Shown: piece after piece, positions 35,338-47,945 of the stretch | Layout of the letters: each line of letters starts with the position of its first letter | Position numbering within the stretch: position 1 is the first letter of the stretch | Assembly: GCF_041146795.1 (NCBI RefSeq) | Contig: NC_135172.1 | Coordinates: 11,770,137-11,834,136 of the forward strand | Reading direction: 5' to 3' | From: Maylandia zebra | Taxonomy: Eukaryota > Chordata > Actinopteri > Cichliformes > Cichlidae | Length of the DNA stretch: 64,000 bases | Position numbers and translations under genes: made by a program | The notes under the pieces: model-generated | Database searches by the model: none | What the model was told of the DNA's origin: nothing | The model's input: only the letters and a program-made list of their open reading frames with translations

Positions 35338-37272
35338 TCTGGAACAACCCTGACATATTACAAAACAATAATATGATAAACTTTTCAGATTGGAGTGATA
35401 AAGGAATCAAATATTTAGAACATATACTAGAAGGAACAGAATTTATTTCATTTGACGGACTAGTTACACAATATGGGATCAACAAGAAAAGATTTTTAGA
35501 ATATCAACAAATTAAATCCATAGTAAAAAAGAAATTTAAACCGGGTCAAGTTGAACTACAAACACCACCAAGTGTGGTTCAATTTCTTACTCTTAAACCC
35601 CCCAAATTACTATCCAAAATATACAGAATGCTTTCTAAAACAGATGAATCAATATCACTTCCTATTGCAAAATGGGAAGCGGATTTATCAGTTAACTTAG
35701 ACCTAAACTTCTGGTCTCAGATTTGCTTAAAAACCTTTCATCTAATTAGAAATCCCAGTCTTCAATTAATTCAATACAAAATATTACATAGAGTGCACTA
35801 TACAGGTCATCGGATGTTCAAGATGGGCTTTTCGTCTACCAACAACTGCTCACACTGCCAAACCAATTCACCGGACAATTATATCCACGCTCTTTGGTTC
35901 TGTCCACCAGTTCAGAAGTTTTGGCGCGAGATATGTGAAGACTTATCGAAGTGGGGGAAACACCACCTGGGTCTGGGTGCATGGGCAAGGGCACCTAGAC
36001 CCGGTTTGTAGAGTACGCTTGGGGAGTGTGATCGTGTGTACAACGTCTCTTTATGTCTGTCTCCACGTTGGTTGAGTGTGGAGTAAGTGCATATGAGAGC
36101 ATGAGGGTGGGAATGGATGTTTGTATCTGTGTGTGCCTGTATGTCTGTGTCTATATGTCAGGTTGGGTGTCAGGCGCCACCTCTCTGGGGACATCTCAGG
36201 CCCTCCAAGGTTTGGAGGCCTATCTCCCCCTACCACCACTTCCCCTGCCAGTGGCGGACCCCCTCAGACATCGGTCCGTTGGTGGTTCTTTGTGTCCGGG
36301 GATGGGCGTCCAGGTACACACTGGCTCACTCCTTGGCGGCCGCTTATCGGGGCCTGGAGCCTGGGGCTCGCTCGGGCCACTTCGGAGGTGGGGTGCCCCC
36401 GGCCTCTCGGCCTGGGGCTGGGTCACTCAGGCGCAGCTGGCTGCCGGCGGAGCTCACGGGCGCGTCACTGCAACTCCCCCTGGCTTCTGCTCCGCGGCTG
36501 CTGAGTGAGCCCTCATCTGGGACTCTCCTCAGCTCTTTCCGGGACAGTGGCGCAGCTGCCCCTCTGTTGGTCTTCCTTGGTCTCTTGTGTTCTGGGGGCC
36601 TCTGGATGTCTGGAGTTTTGATCTCCTCCACACCTGTTTCACGCCCTGGAGGACGGGGCTGTGGCCCCCCCACACCCTCTAGCAGATTATTACATGAAGG
36701 AACCTTTTAAAAAACAAAAAACAAGCGCGTCCATGCTCACAGGTGTACACACGGTGATCACACCCACAAACTACACCCTTTTTGGCTCCTACCTCAAAGC
36801 ACACTGTGTTCTGTTGATCTTATGTGCTGCACAATAATGTTTAACATTTAGTATTTACTGTAATATTCCCATATATCATTGTGATGTTGTTTATTCTATT
36901 ACTCTTGTTCTCTTCTGCTTGCTTTCTTTTTTCTTTCTCAGCAGGTGATCCAGGTGATTGATATATGCATTTTTTTTCTCTGCCCGTTCTGTTGGTTTTT
37001 GTCTTTTGCCCTTCTCCCCCGTCCCTCTTCTCAGCTGTTTCTCTTTCCCTCTTTCTTTCTCCCCTTCTTTCCCCCAGTCAAGTCTGTCCCGTATTCAGTA
37101 AGTGAAAATAAAATAAACAATAAAAGGTGAATCAAATGGACCATTACGGCAAGGCTGGGATGGTCAGTTTGGTAAAGTAAATCCGTTGGGCATCTTTCTT
37201 TGCCTTTAGACAACAATTCTGATGGCAAAAGAGCCAAACGGGACAGGCCAAAAAAAAAAAAAAAAAAAAAAA
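35338..37272 (+). mobile_element. L1/Tx1-type LINE, 5'-truncated, with poly(A)
   Basis: The open frame (to 36,011) is the C-terminal part of ORF2. A knuckle CSHCQTNSPDNYIHALWFC is followed by FWREICEDL, as in L1-type elements. A GC-rich 3' untranslated region follows, ending in an A-run at 37,251-37,272. A shorter copy of the same 3' region is at 54,768-55,852. The long GC-rich frames in 36.0-36.7 kb are not genes. Confidence 0.7.
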
Positions 37273-37506
37273 GTTCATTCGCATGTAGATTGCAAAATAT
37301 ATGACGATGATACTGATAAAAAAAAAAAAAAAAAGAATAAAGTGATATTGATTCATTACAATCCTGTGTCGATTTGTGAATTAACGTTATTATGCCTGAA
37401 ACGCCAGCATCTCAGCTTAAACCTCACAACATGTCGTCAAACACCATACAGCTAAAACAGTAACTGGGAGCAGGTTTACGGATTCTGCATACAAACGTGA
37501 ACACAG

Positions 37507-37560
37507 AGCGCGGACCCGACGCGTCAGAATCAGATTTTGGTGTGTCGTCGGGTCCGCGCT
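37507..37560. repeat. GC-rich hairpin, 14-bp arms
   Basis: Arms AGCGCGGACCCGAC (37507-37520) and its complement (37547-37560), extended by a few more pairs after a 2-base bulge. It lies between the L1 poly(A) and the hAT right half. Confidence 0.85.
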
Positions 37561-38889
37561 GTGTTTGCCTCTTTTTTTTCCGTTGGCTTCTGCAGCTGCA
37601 GGTTTCATAACTCTCTGTTTACATCTCTAATGAAGTCTCACATGTGTCAGCTTTCTTTTAATAGATACAAAATTATGGATATATACTGATACATGACCAG
37701 AATTGTAATATTTCTGACTGGGGCAAAACTTTCCAGATTCCAATCATATTGAATCGGATCCTGTATCGAATCAAAATGATTCTACAAATCAGTAACGATG
37801 CAGCCGTACTCAGCCCCCTAAGCATTTTCCCTTTCCAGTTCACAATCAATCCTACCCCTAGGTCAAAAATATGTATGGGACAATTGGCCTCATCTAATAT
37901 TTTGTATGAACCTGTCCAGCTGTCCAGTGATTGAATGACAAGTAGATGGTGGAAGGACTCCACAGCAGGGGCATACTCCATAATGTGCTGTGCGTTATCA
38001 TATGTATAATGTATATATTGCTCACTTATTGTATTTACCAACATCAAGGAGTTATGAGCAAAGAAAGGCCACACCATAGTGCATGTTTAAATAAGGATAG
38101 TTTATTGATCAACATGTATTACGCAAATACGCATTACATTTTTTCAGCCCCCCAATCGAGACAACAAAACCAATTACATGTTCAAAGCAACGGAACGGTG
38201 GCCCAATATCAGAGAGAACTCCACTCTTGAGTGAGCAGTGATGATTGAGCAGTCCGTTTTATTTTGCAGATTCAAGCTGCTCTTCAAAATATTCGCCACC
38301 AGATGTCACCGGAGAGGACTGTGTTGAAAAGCTTCGAGTAATGAACCATTTTTCGATACAAGCTTCAGTGCTTCGGAAAGCTTCATTTGGCCATCACTAC
38401 CCTGCAGGTTTTAGATGTGTCCTCAAACCAACACAGCTGATTTAAATGGCTAAATTAGCTCCTCAACATGTCCTTGAGGCCTGGTGACAAACTAATCATG
38501 TGATTCAGGTGTGTTGACCCAAGGTGAGATCTAAAACCTTTCGGGGGCACCGGCCCTCATGGCCTGAGATTGCCTACCCCTGGACTAACCCATTCTTCCA
38601 CTCTCAGGTAAATTCTTAAATCCCAACCTTCCACCACAGTTTACAATATATAAATTAGAATAAATAAATACATAAGTACATTTCACATTTTCATATTAAT
38701 AAATATTCCACACTTTAATTTTACACCAAACCCAATATTATAAAAACCCAGAAACCCCAAGCACAAAAAGATTCATCACACTCTCTTTAACAATGGTCTC
38801 TCCCGGAACCTTTAAATGGTGTCTGAACCCCCGGGGAAACATTTGTCCAAACACCTTGAAGAGGACACAGGCAAGAAAGGTGACAATAA

Positions 38890-39220
38890 TAATAATGTTT
38901 TGGATTTATATAGCGCTTTTCAAGGCACCCAAAGCGCTTTACAATGCCACTATTCATTCTCTCTCGCGTTCACACACTGGTGGAGGCAAGCTACGGTTGT
39001 AGCCACAGCTGCCCTGGGGCAGACTGACAGAAGCGAGGCTGCCATATGGCGCCATCGGCCCCTCTGGCCAACACCAGTAGGCGGTAGGGTAAAAGACTTG
39101 TGTCCTTGGGTAAAGCGACTTGCCCAAGGACACAACGACCAGGACAGAGAGTACAGGGATCGAACCGGCGACCTTCCGGTTACAGATGTGCTTCCCAACC
39201 CCCTGAGCCACGGTCACCCA
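38890..39220 (-). mobile_element. tRNA-derived SINE, near full length
   Basis: The minus strand shows GGGTGACCGTGGCTCAG and GGTTCGATCCC boxes, then the body with GGCTACAACCGTAGC and a tail ending in AATAAT repeats. It diverges from the copy at 12,641. Confidence 0.75.
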
Positions 39221-39224
39221 CGTG

Positions 39225-41439
39225 ATGAGTAATCATTATCTTACAAACACTTATTTGCACCACTTTTATTCCTAGATTTCACACACACTTGCATTAGTTT
39301 TCCTTACTGCTTAATCACAATCTCAATCACCATTCTTCTCTCCTGACAGACAACCACCACATTCCTTGATGAGGAGCAGATGAGCAGGATCTGAAATAAG
39401 GCTACCAACTGATTTTAAAATTCCCAATAAATAGTCAATAAATATTTAAATTTAAACTTCTTGTGTGCAAATCCATGCTTAAAGTGCAATGCTAAATAAA
39501 GTGCTTGATAAGGTGCTTTTAATAAAGTGAAAGGTGTGCTCTAAAGTGCTATACAGATAATATAATATAAATGAATGTAGTAAGGGAGTCCTCTTCCTTA
39601 CAAAAGGATATCCAACGACGGGAGGGGAGGATCACTGTCCCTATATAAGGTACATCCAATCTGCATTGGGTCTCTCTCTCTCTCTCTCTCTCTCTCTTCT
39701 GCTTCTGCTGCTTTGTTCCTGTCAGTCTTTGTCTGTATTTTCTGTTCGTGCTTTAAGGCTCTGCACCGCGCGGTTGCCTCACTTTTTTGTTTGCTTGCTT
39801 TCTATGTGTTCCAGTGTTCCAGAGAATCATTATGAGTGATTTGAATTTAATTGGATCTGAATTTTTGAATTTATCGGCTTCAAAACACAAGGATCTGAGG
39901 AGTTCTGCAGGTTTTTTTTATTTTATTTTTTTAGCAAAATCGGTTTTTATTTTGCTCTCTTCTGGCTACTGAGTCCTGTCTCAATATGCGTACTTGTGCA
40001 TCCTTGCGTTCTCGTGTACTCGTGATACGTCATCAGTCGGAGACCAAGTACTGTTCCAATTCAAAGTATGCATCAAGCCGAGAACGCGAAAAAGTCCCGG
40101 ATGTTTTCTCGCTCCGCCTGTTTTATCGAGCATGCATCGGTGGTGACTTGTGTGGACTTGGTACAGCTAAATATCCCAGAATGCATTTCATTCAAAACTC
40201 AAACGCGGCAATGGCAGACGAGCAGGGCTGAAAACTTTTAAATATTTCTCTTGCTGGGTCACAAAATAAACTTTTAAGTTATTTTCAAGCAAGAATGTAG
40301 CTGTGTAAGCTTCAAATATCTGCTCGATTTATCAAGATATCATATATTTCCAAACGTGCTCTGACGTTTTCAGAGACGTCTGTGACCCGCCAGCTCCATA
40401 GCAGACAGTGAGGTCGAGGATCACTAGAGCCGGCGAGAACAGCGGACTCCTGGCACATAATTTTCAACCCCTACGCAGTCTTTTCGCTAGTCAGGTTAAA
40501 CAAACCCCAGCAGCTGTCTATTGTACTAAAATAAAAATAAAGGCGTTCTAACATCTCACCTGCTTGTTTTTATTAAGACATACATGCACACTATTTTTAT
40601 TAATAGAGATTTTGCTACTGAGGTTAAACATGATATATAAGTAACTTAGATCACTTCTAAATGTTAATGTTTGGTTTATTTCAGTGTTCAGTGGCAAGTC
40701 TGGTCTCGCCGAGAACGCGAGTACATACTTGCCAGTACAGTACAGTACCAGTGGCAAAAAGCAGTGCTAGGTGGTAATACGCTGTCTAACAGCTTGGATA
40801 GACTCCAGCCCCTCCTCAAAACTAAAATGGACGGATGAAGTATGCCGTCTGGAATAATATTATAAAATTGTCTAGGAACGAACTCAAACATCTAAAATCG
40901 TAAAAATGCTTCACATCAAAACTAGACTATCTAAAATCAACAAATGTAAAACTATACAAATGTGTTTAATATATAGCTCTGAATGAATTCTGCAATTTTG
41001 CATTGTGACAATATCACGGGCTATAATGCAGGGAGATTCGCAAACATGTCAGTGTCCTCTGCTATAACAGCACATCTATACACACGAGGGGCATCCCCAC
41101 AGCAAACATTACAGGTGTTGTATCCCTTCTTTCTTGGAGCTATATTGTTTTTACACCCTCTCATTGTGTGTAATTGCTCTCAATGTCAGAAGAGGGAGAC
41201 AAAAGGCAGATTAACTTTTACTATGATTGTTTCTTTTTTTTTACATGACCATGAATTATTACATTAACACGAGTAACATACGAAGCCAATCAAACTGGCT
41301 AATCTAGTTGTGTTGAATACAGAAAAAAAATGTATAAATAATGTGAAATATAGATTCAAGTACAACGCACAAACATTTAAATGAGAGGTGCAGAGGTTTG
41401 TTAAAAGGCTTGTTCGCCGCAGTGTACGTCTGCAGGTCT
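39225..41439. other. Intergenic repeats and 3' flank of gene D
   Basis: 39,280-39,610 is the empty-site twin of 27,590-29,815. A (TC)n tract lies at 39,671-39,694. A possible MITE runs from about 39,975 to 40,735; its ends share the words TGCGTACTTG and GCGTTCTCG in inverted order. The part next to 41,440 is probably gene D 3' untranslated sequence. No gene is recognised. Confidence 0.4.
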
Positions 41440-44400
41440 TTAAGTGTCATCTGTTTCTGTTGAAATGACAACAGATTCTCCATCAGAGCTCGTTTCATGT
41501 CTAAACTTCACAGCAGCATAATCAGCATGCTGCTCTTCTCTTGGCTGAAGTGTCTCTATGGTGGAAAAAAGAGGATCTGTGTGGTTTTTGAAGAAGTGAA
41601 CTTTGCTGTAGAGGACTTCATCCTCCACCTGTGGCTGAGCTAAGACGTCTTCACATGCAGGATCAGGATTTAGCTGAGAACAAAAAGCGATACATCATAA
41701 TTCACTTAAAGATTTGACTCCTTTGACTCTGTAAGAAAGATCATTCAGTATGAAAATGTGTTTTCCAACTCCACAGTAATCTTTACCTCCACTATGTTGT
41801 TTGATGTTTCGTTTGTGGAAGACTGACTCGTAGTCCTCTTTTTTCTGGTTATTGAAAGTAATAAACAGAAAAAATAAGTGAGTTCATGCCAGAGATAAAA
41901 TGTTGTCACTTTGAATCAAACACACTGTTGCGTACCTAATCAAAAAGAAGAAAAAGAGAACTATTGAAACCAGAACTATTACAGAAACTCCTCGTGTCCT
42001 TCCTGTGATACTTTGGACAGTGAGAGTCTTTGGAGCAGAGCTGATATCTTTGTTGGTTTTCACAGCACAGGAGTAGCTTCCTGCATCCTCCCTGCTGACT
42101 GGGTCTAGGATCAGATGCTTGATCTGGTTCTCTCTCGGGGTCAGAGGTCGACTGTTCAAGTACCAAATGTAGTTTGTGTTGTCAGTCAGAGGACAGCTGG
42201 TGCTGCAGGTCAGTGTGACTCTCTGACCCTCTGTCACCACTGCAGAAGGACTCATCTTCACTCTCAGCTCTGAAACAGGAACATTAATAATGACAGATGT
42301 TATATGTTAAGATGAAACATTACACAATTGCAACATGTGCTAGAGACTGAATCTGAGTGAGTTAAGCCAAAAAGCAGACTCTTTAATCCCCCATGCACTG
42401 ATAAAATCTAACATTGACTTAAGTTCTGTACTTTTATGACATTTACGAGGGAATAGTTGCTTTTTTAAACTCCACTCCATGTACAATGTATGACAGCCTG
42501 AGTTAATATTTACTTTAAGGTTTATCCTACCGTTGCATCCTGCCTGTCCAGTTGCTTCTTTTTTTGTGGGTCTCCGCCTTGACTTTTGTCTTCAGTAACT
42601 GAAACTTGCATTGTGCTTTGGGTCTTTATGTCATGATCTTTGGTTTTATACTCAGTGTTTTCTGTTTTGGACTCAGTAAATTTTCTGTCTGACTTCGTTC
42701 TAGTTTTAATTTAAACATTACATTTGCTTATGTTCAGTCGTCAATCTTGTGTTGTATTCAAGATTTCTTTGTTAGATATTCTCAAGTTTTTCCTGCCCTC
42801 CTATGTTCTCTTTGCCTCGTCTGTGTTTCTTTTATGTTTCCTATGTTTCCCATGTTTAGTCAGTTTTAACTTTGTGTTTAATTTGCCCTGTCTAGTTTGT
42901 GTTTCAGTCAGTGTTAGTCTCCTGATTTATTTTGATAGTTTTTTGTCCTGTGTGTAGTGTTCAGTTTTGCTTCCATTGTCATTGGGCTGACTTATTTGAC
43001 CTGTGCATTGTTTTGCCCAGTTGTGTATTTCCTGTCAGCTAGTCAGTGTCTGTGTTTCAGTTAGTTTACTCAAGCTGTGCTCTGCTTCTAATTTTATTTC
43101 AATCTGAGACCCATCTCCACAGTGACATCTGCTGGCCAAATTGACTATCGCCACAAATTGATAATGCTGTTTTGTGAAACAAGGATGCAGACAAGCACAA
43201 TTCTAAACAAAAATACTTATTAAACCAGACTGTCAATGATGGTGAATAACACATGTTTTGGAGAAATCCCCACACAAACATTGCAAATTGAGACTGTTAG
43301 AGACAGCTGCTGGCTTTGATCGTAATAAACAATAATTTGCTTTATAAAGTAAAACATATAGAGAAAAAGTTGCTGTATTTAATCTAATAATCACAAGTTT
43401 TCAGCTGTTTTTGTCTCAGTCAGCTTTGTTTTTTACTCACAGGACTCAAACTCTGGATGTGTTATCACCTTTTTAATTTTGTAGGAGGCTCCTAGCCGCC
43501 ACCTGGCTCTGAGGGTATTGTTAACGAGTGACAGGAGAAGAGAGCAGGAGATCAACAGACAGATTGGTGCTGTGGCTGCAGTGATGCAGACCCTGCACCA
43601 GTCTGTTGTGGTAAAGAGAGAGCTGAGAGAGCTTAGCGAAGCTCTCAATTTACTATTAAAACTACGTCCCTACCCTCACCTATGGTCAGCAGCTGTGAGT
43701 AGTGACCAAAAGATTGAGATCCAGAAATGAGCTTCCTCTGAAGGGTGGCTGGCCTCTCCCTTAGAGATAGGGTGAGAAGTTCAGTCATCCGGGAGGGTCT
43801 CAGAGTACAGCCACTGCTCCTTCACATCGAAAGGAGCCAGTTGTCCCACCGGGAGGACCCAGGAGCCCTGGAGCGGACCCAGGACACGCTGAAGAGATTA
43901 CATCTCTTAGCTGGCCTGGGAACGCCTTGGTGTTCCCCTGGACAAGCTGGAGGAGGTGGCTGGATGGATGCATAGATGGATGGATGATAGATAAGAGTTT
44001 GTGTCAGGTAAGGTTTACACACAGTCAATCAACGGTAGAAGGGGGCGTAGCTTTAGCTTTTATTTTTAATAATTAAAAAACTACTTAAATGAAAATACTA
44101 AATGTCTTTTCCTTCTTTAAAAAAAAGTTAACATTTATCAAAATTTTATTGGTGAATTGTAACACTCCATTTCATGCACATCTTTAAACCATCCTCTGCT
44201 GAGTGACCTCTGAACCACGAAGAAACTTTCCTTAACTTTATACTGCTGTGAGTCAGAGCTGAAAACTGTTTTATTTTCTTCTTGAAAGCAGAGGTGTTTT
44301 TTTTTATATTTAACAGCAATCGAGAGCAAAAATATTGATGAAATAATATGAGTATTATTGATGAGTATTATTTTCTTTTATAAACAGAACCTGTAGTATC

Positions 44401-46568
44401 AAAACAGTAATTCAATAAATAGAAATAGCTCTGAAGCAGCAGGTATGCCACCTGTTGAAACTGTGGTGAAGGGCAGTTTGTCTGAACACCTTTGGACCCG
44501 ACTGTATATAATATTAAAACTATTATGATTATCTACAATAGAAGCCAACTTTTACTTTTGATATTTTAACTAAAGTTATGTTTCATAAAATGCACATGAT
44601 TTTAATTAAAAGCAAACTTTTTCATTGTAAGGGAATATTTTAACATTATTAAAGAACAAAGAAGGCTCTGAATATTTCTTCCACCTCTGCTCCTGTTCAG
44701 ACATTAATAAGTAAAGTCTGCTGAGTGAGGAGTTTAGATTTACCTGTGACAATCAAAAAGACTCCAGGCAGATCAGACTGTGTCCATCTTTCATGATCTC
44801 TCTTGAATCTGAATGTGTATCCTCCTGAGTCATTCTTCTTCAGGTTGTTGATGGTCAGGATGTGTTGGTTCTTCATGTTGTCCTGATATTCCACACGACC
44901 TGCAGCCTCAATCAGCTCTTCAACTTCCACTTTATCTTTTCTCCATTTTTTACTCCAACATTTGAACTCTGGCTTCATGTTATCAGGATGTGAGTATTCA
45001 CTTGTGATGTTGACTGAAGATCCTTCCAGAGCACAGATTCTCCTGCTGACATAATTCACTCTCCAGCAGTTTTTATCCTGAACACCTGAAATATAGATGG
45101 ATTATGAAATGACTGACTGGTCTATATTTCAGGATGTCAGTGAATCAATAATTTTTTTTTAACACATACAAACTTCTGTAGATTGAAGACGTTTGTGGCT
45201 TTTAACTGCACAAGAAAATGTGCCTCTTGAAGAGTTTTGAACTGAATAATGTTGATTCTCATAATAGTTTTGTTTGTTGTGATACCACATGAAAACAGTT
45301 TGATCATCAGTCAGGTTACAGCTGGTGTTACAGGTCAGTGTGACAAACTCTGAGATGGAAGAAGCTCTTTGAACATGAACCTCTGTTGAAAAAGGATAAA
45401 CACACTGCTTGTCACTATATTTGATATAATCATACATCTTATTTAAGACATATACATGTATTGTTGCAACAAATATGATATAAACTTCACCTCTGGGGTA
45501 GGTGATGGAGCACGGCTTATCCACTAATGTCTGTTTATAAGAACAAATGTTTCCATAAGCATAAGAGAGACTGAAGCATGTCTGTGTGATGGAATCTGAA
45601 CAAAAAGACATGATGTTAAATATTTGTACTGAGGTCATTTTCACAGGGTTTAGCTGGAGAGTCTGTAGCAACAACAGTCATGACTCACCCACAGAGACTT
45701 CAGGGGCTCTGAGATGCTCGTAGCCTTTGACAGCACAGGAGTATGTGACTGCTTCCTCACTGCTGAGCAGCTCTTGGTACCAGGGAGACCAGTCCTCATA
45801 GAGAAACTCTCTGTTCTTGTACCAGATGTAGGCTGCAGGCTTTTCAGTCAGAGGACAGCTGCTGCTGCACATCAGTGTTACTGTCTGTCCCTCTGTGGCA
45901 GGAATCACCTTTACCTGCAGCTCTGAGAGGATGATGGAGAACAACTTATACAATGATGTCATTTGGAAAGTAAGTAATAAGTAAAAGTCACTGTACCTGC
46001 AACAACTTGAAGAGTAATTCTGTTGAGCCAACAGAGTTGTGGACTGTCTGTAGTATTCATACAGCAGTAAGCGTTTGCATCACTCTCTCTTAGATCATTG
46101 ATGGTTAAAGTTGGGTTTTTCTCTTCAGACATGTTGTACGTTACACGTTGTCCATCCACAGAGAGCTCACTCTGAATGTACTTGTTACCATCCCAGTGTA
46201 TAGTGAACCATTTTCTGTTTGAAGTCAGATGTTGATGTGAGCAGTGCAGATCCACTGATGAACCTTTGAAAGCACAGATCCTGGTTTCTCTTCCATTAAC
46301 ACCTTTAACAAAAGGGAGTTAATAAATGTTTTTATCTTATTAATATGTCTTTGTTAGTAATCACTTAATAATTTTCAGTACTTTAAATTAGGAACTAATC
46401 TAATCTAAAATTTCTCATCTGTTAAAAAATTTCTCAACTTTTTTTAAACTTTTGACTTAAGTTAATATTAACTAATGATTTTTACATAAGAACTCATAAA
46501 TAATTTCAGATACCTGAAATGTAAAAGATGAGACCCACAAGCAGACGACCAGCATCTCTCAACTCCAT
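41440..46568 (-). CDS. Gene D: full-length receptor with long ITIM-bearing tail
   Basis: Exons: signal 46514-46568 (MELRDAGRLLVGLIFYIS), V1 45997-46302, C2a 45689-45922, half-domain 45491-45595, C2b 45170-45382, V2 44744-45085, C2c plus helix 41936-42269, cytoplasmic 1 41787-41844, cytoplasmic 2 41440-41673. The total is 1,881 nt, in frame, 626 aa. The C2c exon is 12 nt shorter than in C, with four residues lost just before the helix. The last exon is about twice the length of the others (234 nt). It holds EVLYSKV (fits the ITIM V-x-Y-x-x-V) and ADYAAV, while the first tyrosine of the paralogs is Cys (PACEDV). C2b carries intact Cys-Trp-Cys. Its sister is gene A, same signal peptide and helix type. 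Inferred inhibitory receptor. Confidence 0.87.
42270..44743. other. Long intron of gene D with a LINE 3' end
   Basis: The T-rich dispersed repeat (about 42,750-43,070) is shared with gene A. A LINE 3' end lies at 43,490-43,985 in the plus direction. The rest is unrecognised. Confidence 0.5.
43490..43985 (+). mobile_element. LINE 3' end (reverse-transcriptase C-terminus)
   Basis: Frame pieces EINRQIGAVAAVMQTLHQ and GLSLRDRVRSSVIR are the end of a common fish LINE polyprotein. It finishes at GGATGGATG repeats. The same family occurs at 47,655-47,945 and 53,496-54,753. The clade is not resolved. Confidence 0.65.
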
Positions 46569-46743
46569 TGTTTTAGTCCAGACTTTGAGCATAAAGCTGA
46601 CAGTAAAAGCTTGAACCATGAAGACAAAGTAAGTCATCGGTCAAACTAAACAGCACTCTTTGTCTGAGCGAAGGGTGAGGAGGGGGGAAGGGGGGGTGGC
46701 TGCTGTCTGCTACTCATGTTCTTTGGTTTCACATGTCGTGCAT

Positions 46744-46782
46744 CTTTGAAACTAAAAGTAAACTTGCTTCCTCTTTCTTTAA
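46744..46782 (-). promoter_or_regulatory. Conserved upstream block of gene D
   Basis: The same sequence and spacing as the block at 4374-4412: Ets/PU.1-like GAGGAAG next to AGTTTCAAAG on the minus strand. Function inferred only. Confidence 0.3.
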
Positions 46783-47654
46783 ATCTTTTGCATTCATTTT
46801 ATGCTTTGTTAGCATGAGTGATATTTTAATTTGCATCAATTGATTTCCTATATAATGATTCTTTTGTTTTACTTACTTGATGCATGCAGTTGTGATTTGA
46901 ATGTGTTAAATCTTCCGTTTATTAAATATATTGAAGTTGTTCAACAGGAAGTTGTGGAGGTGTTAAACTGCTGAGCATGTTTGAGTATAACAGTTTAAAA
47001 TGTAAACACACAGCTGGAGTGATGTAGACATAATTCTATTGCCATTTTTATCTTTTCTTTTTCAAAATATTAAACAATGTGATATGGGAAACACGTTATT
47101 TAAAATATCCTTAACGAGTGTTTGAGCTCTCAGATTGAATTGTATTTTCCATTTCCATGAACGTTTCCTTTTACAGTACAGATCCTGGTTTTTGTGTAAA
47201 GCTGACAGTAAAACTTTCAACCAAAAGACAAAAAGAAATGCATTAGTCAAACTAAACACTCTTTCTCTGCAGACTGATGGGTGAGGGTGACAAACACCTT
47301 TTTTTTCTTTTCTTGTAAGAAGGAACTGGTTTCACACTTTGTACAGCTTTGACACTAAAACTGACTTTCTTCCTCTTTGTCTCTTGCCTTCTTGTATGCT
47401 TGTATGCATATCCATATGCAACCAGTGTTTGAGTTGTCTGATTGAATTGTATTCTGGCTTTGAAGAGTTAACCTTAATTTATTATTGTTGCTTCACTGTA
47501 GTGGTTGAACTTGTCACTTACTGCAGACTTGGTTATTCCTGTTTCTTTAATGTCACTGCTGAGTGTGGCTCAACAGTCAAAACTTGTGGAAGGCTTTAAT
47601 CTTTTTTAGCCGCACCCAGAAAGGATAAATGGAATTCAACAAAATGAAATGAAA

Positions 47655-47945
47655 CACTATCATACATAGTGGAGCCAGTTGAGGTGGTTTGGGCATCTGA
47701 CAAGGATGCCACCTGGGCGCCTCCTGGGTGATGTGTTCTGGGCATCTCCCACCGGGAGGAGGCCCCGGGGACATGCCAGGACAAACTGGAGAGATTATAT
47801 CTCTTGGGTTGCCTGAGAACACCTTGGTGTTTCCCCGGACAAGCTGGAGGAGGTGGCTGGGGAGAGGGAGGTCTGGGCTTGTCTGCTTAGGCTGCTGTCC
47901 CCCGGGGACCTGGCCTCGGATAAGCAGAACAAGATGGACGGATGG
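47655..47945 (+). mobile_element. LINE 3' end inserted in the gene D flank
   Basis: Reads GEIISLGLPENTLVF and ends at ACGGATGGAC. The matching gene A flank (near 7,597) lacks it. ATCATA words at both borders may be the target duplication. Confidence 0.65.

Larger units (their letters stand above)
32150..38399 (+). mobile_element. Inner hAT transposon complex (6.25 kb)
   Basis: Ends TAGTGATGGCC and GGCCATCACTA, flanked by a perfect 8-bp duplication CCCTGCAG (32142-32149 and 38400-38407) inside the outer hAT. It contains a transposase pseudogene (32,360-33,952). A second left end at about 34,343 and degenerate transposase C-terminal residues at about 34,790-34,920 show two copies in tandem. 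A 3' block at 34,040-34,335 is repeated at 37,800-38,110. SINE and LINE insertions fill 35,113-37,272. Confidence 0.8.
31529..38582. mobile_element. Outer non-autonomous hAT element, split by later insertions
   Basis: The left end CAGGGGTGGGCAATCTCAGG begins at 31529. The right end, complementary to CAGGGGTAGGCAATCTCAGG, finishes at 38582. A perfect 8-bp duplication GACTAACC lies at 31521-31528 and 38583-38590. Its own sequence is about 230 bp; the rest is inserted: a 570-bp MITE and a 6.25-kb hAT. Confidence 0.85.

Noticed and set aside
36050-36710. Several overlapping long frames in GC-rich DNA (also at 54,776-55,423)
   Set aside because: The DNA is the 3' untranslated region of an L1/Tx1-type LINE and the frames are not conserved between the two copies.
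27590-39610. The two matching stretches at 27.6 and 39.3 kb as a pair of LTRs
   Set aside because: No TG...CA ends, no primer-binding site and no gag-pol frames between them. A duplication with one later insertion fits better.
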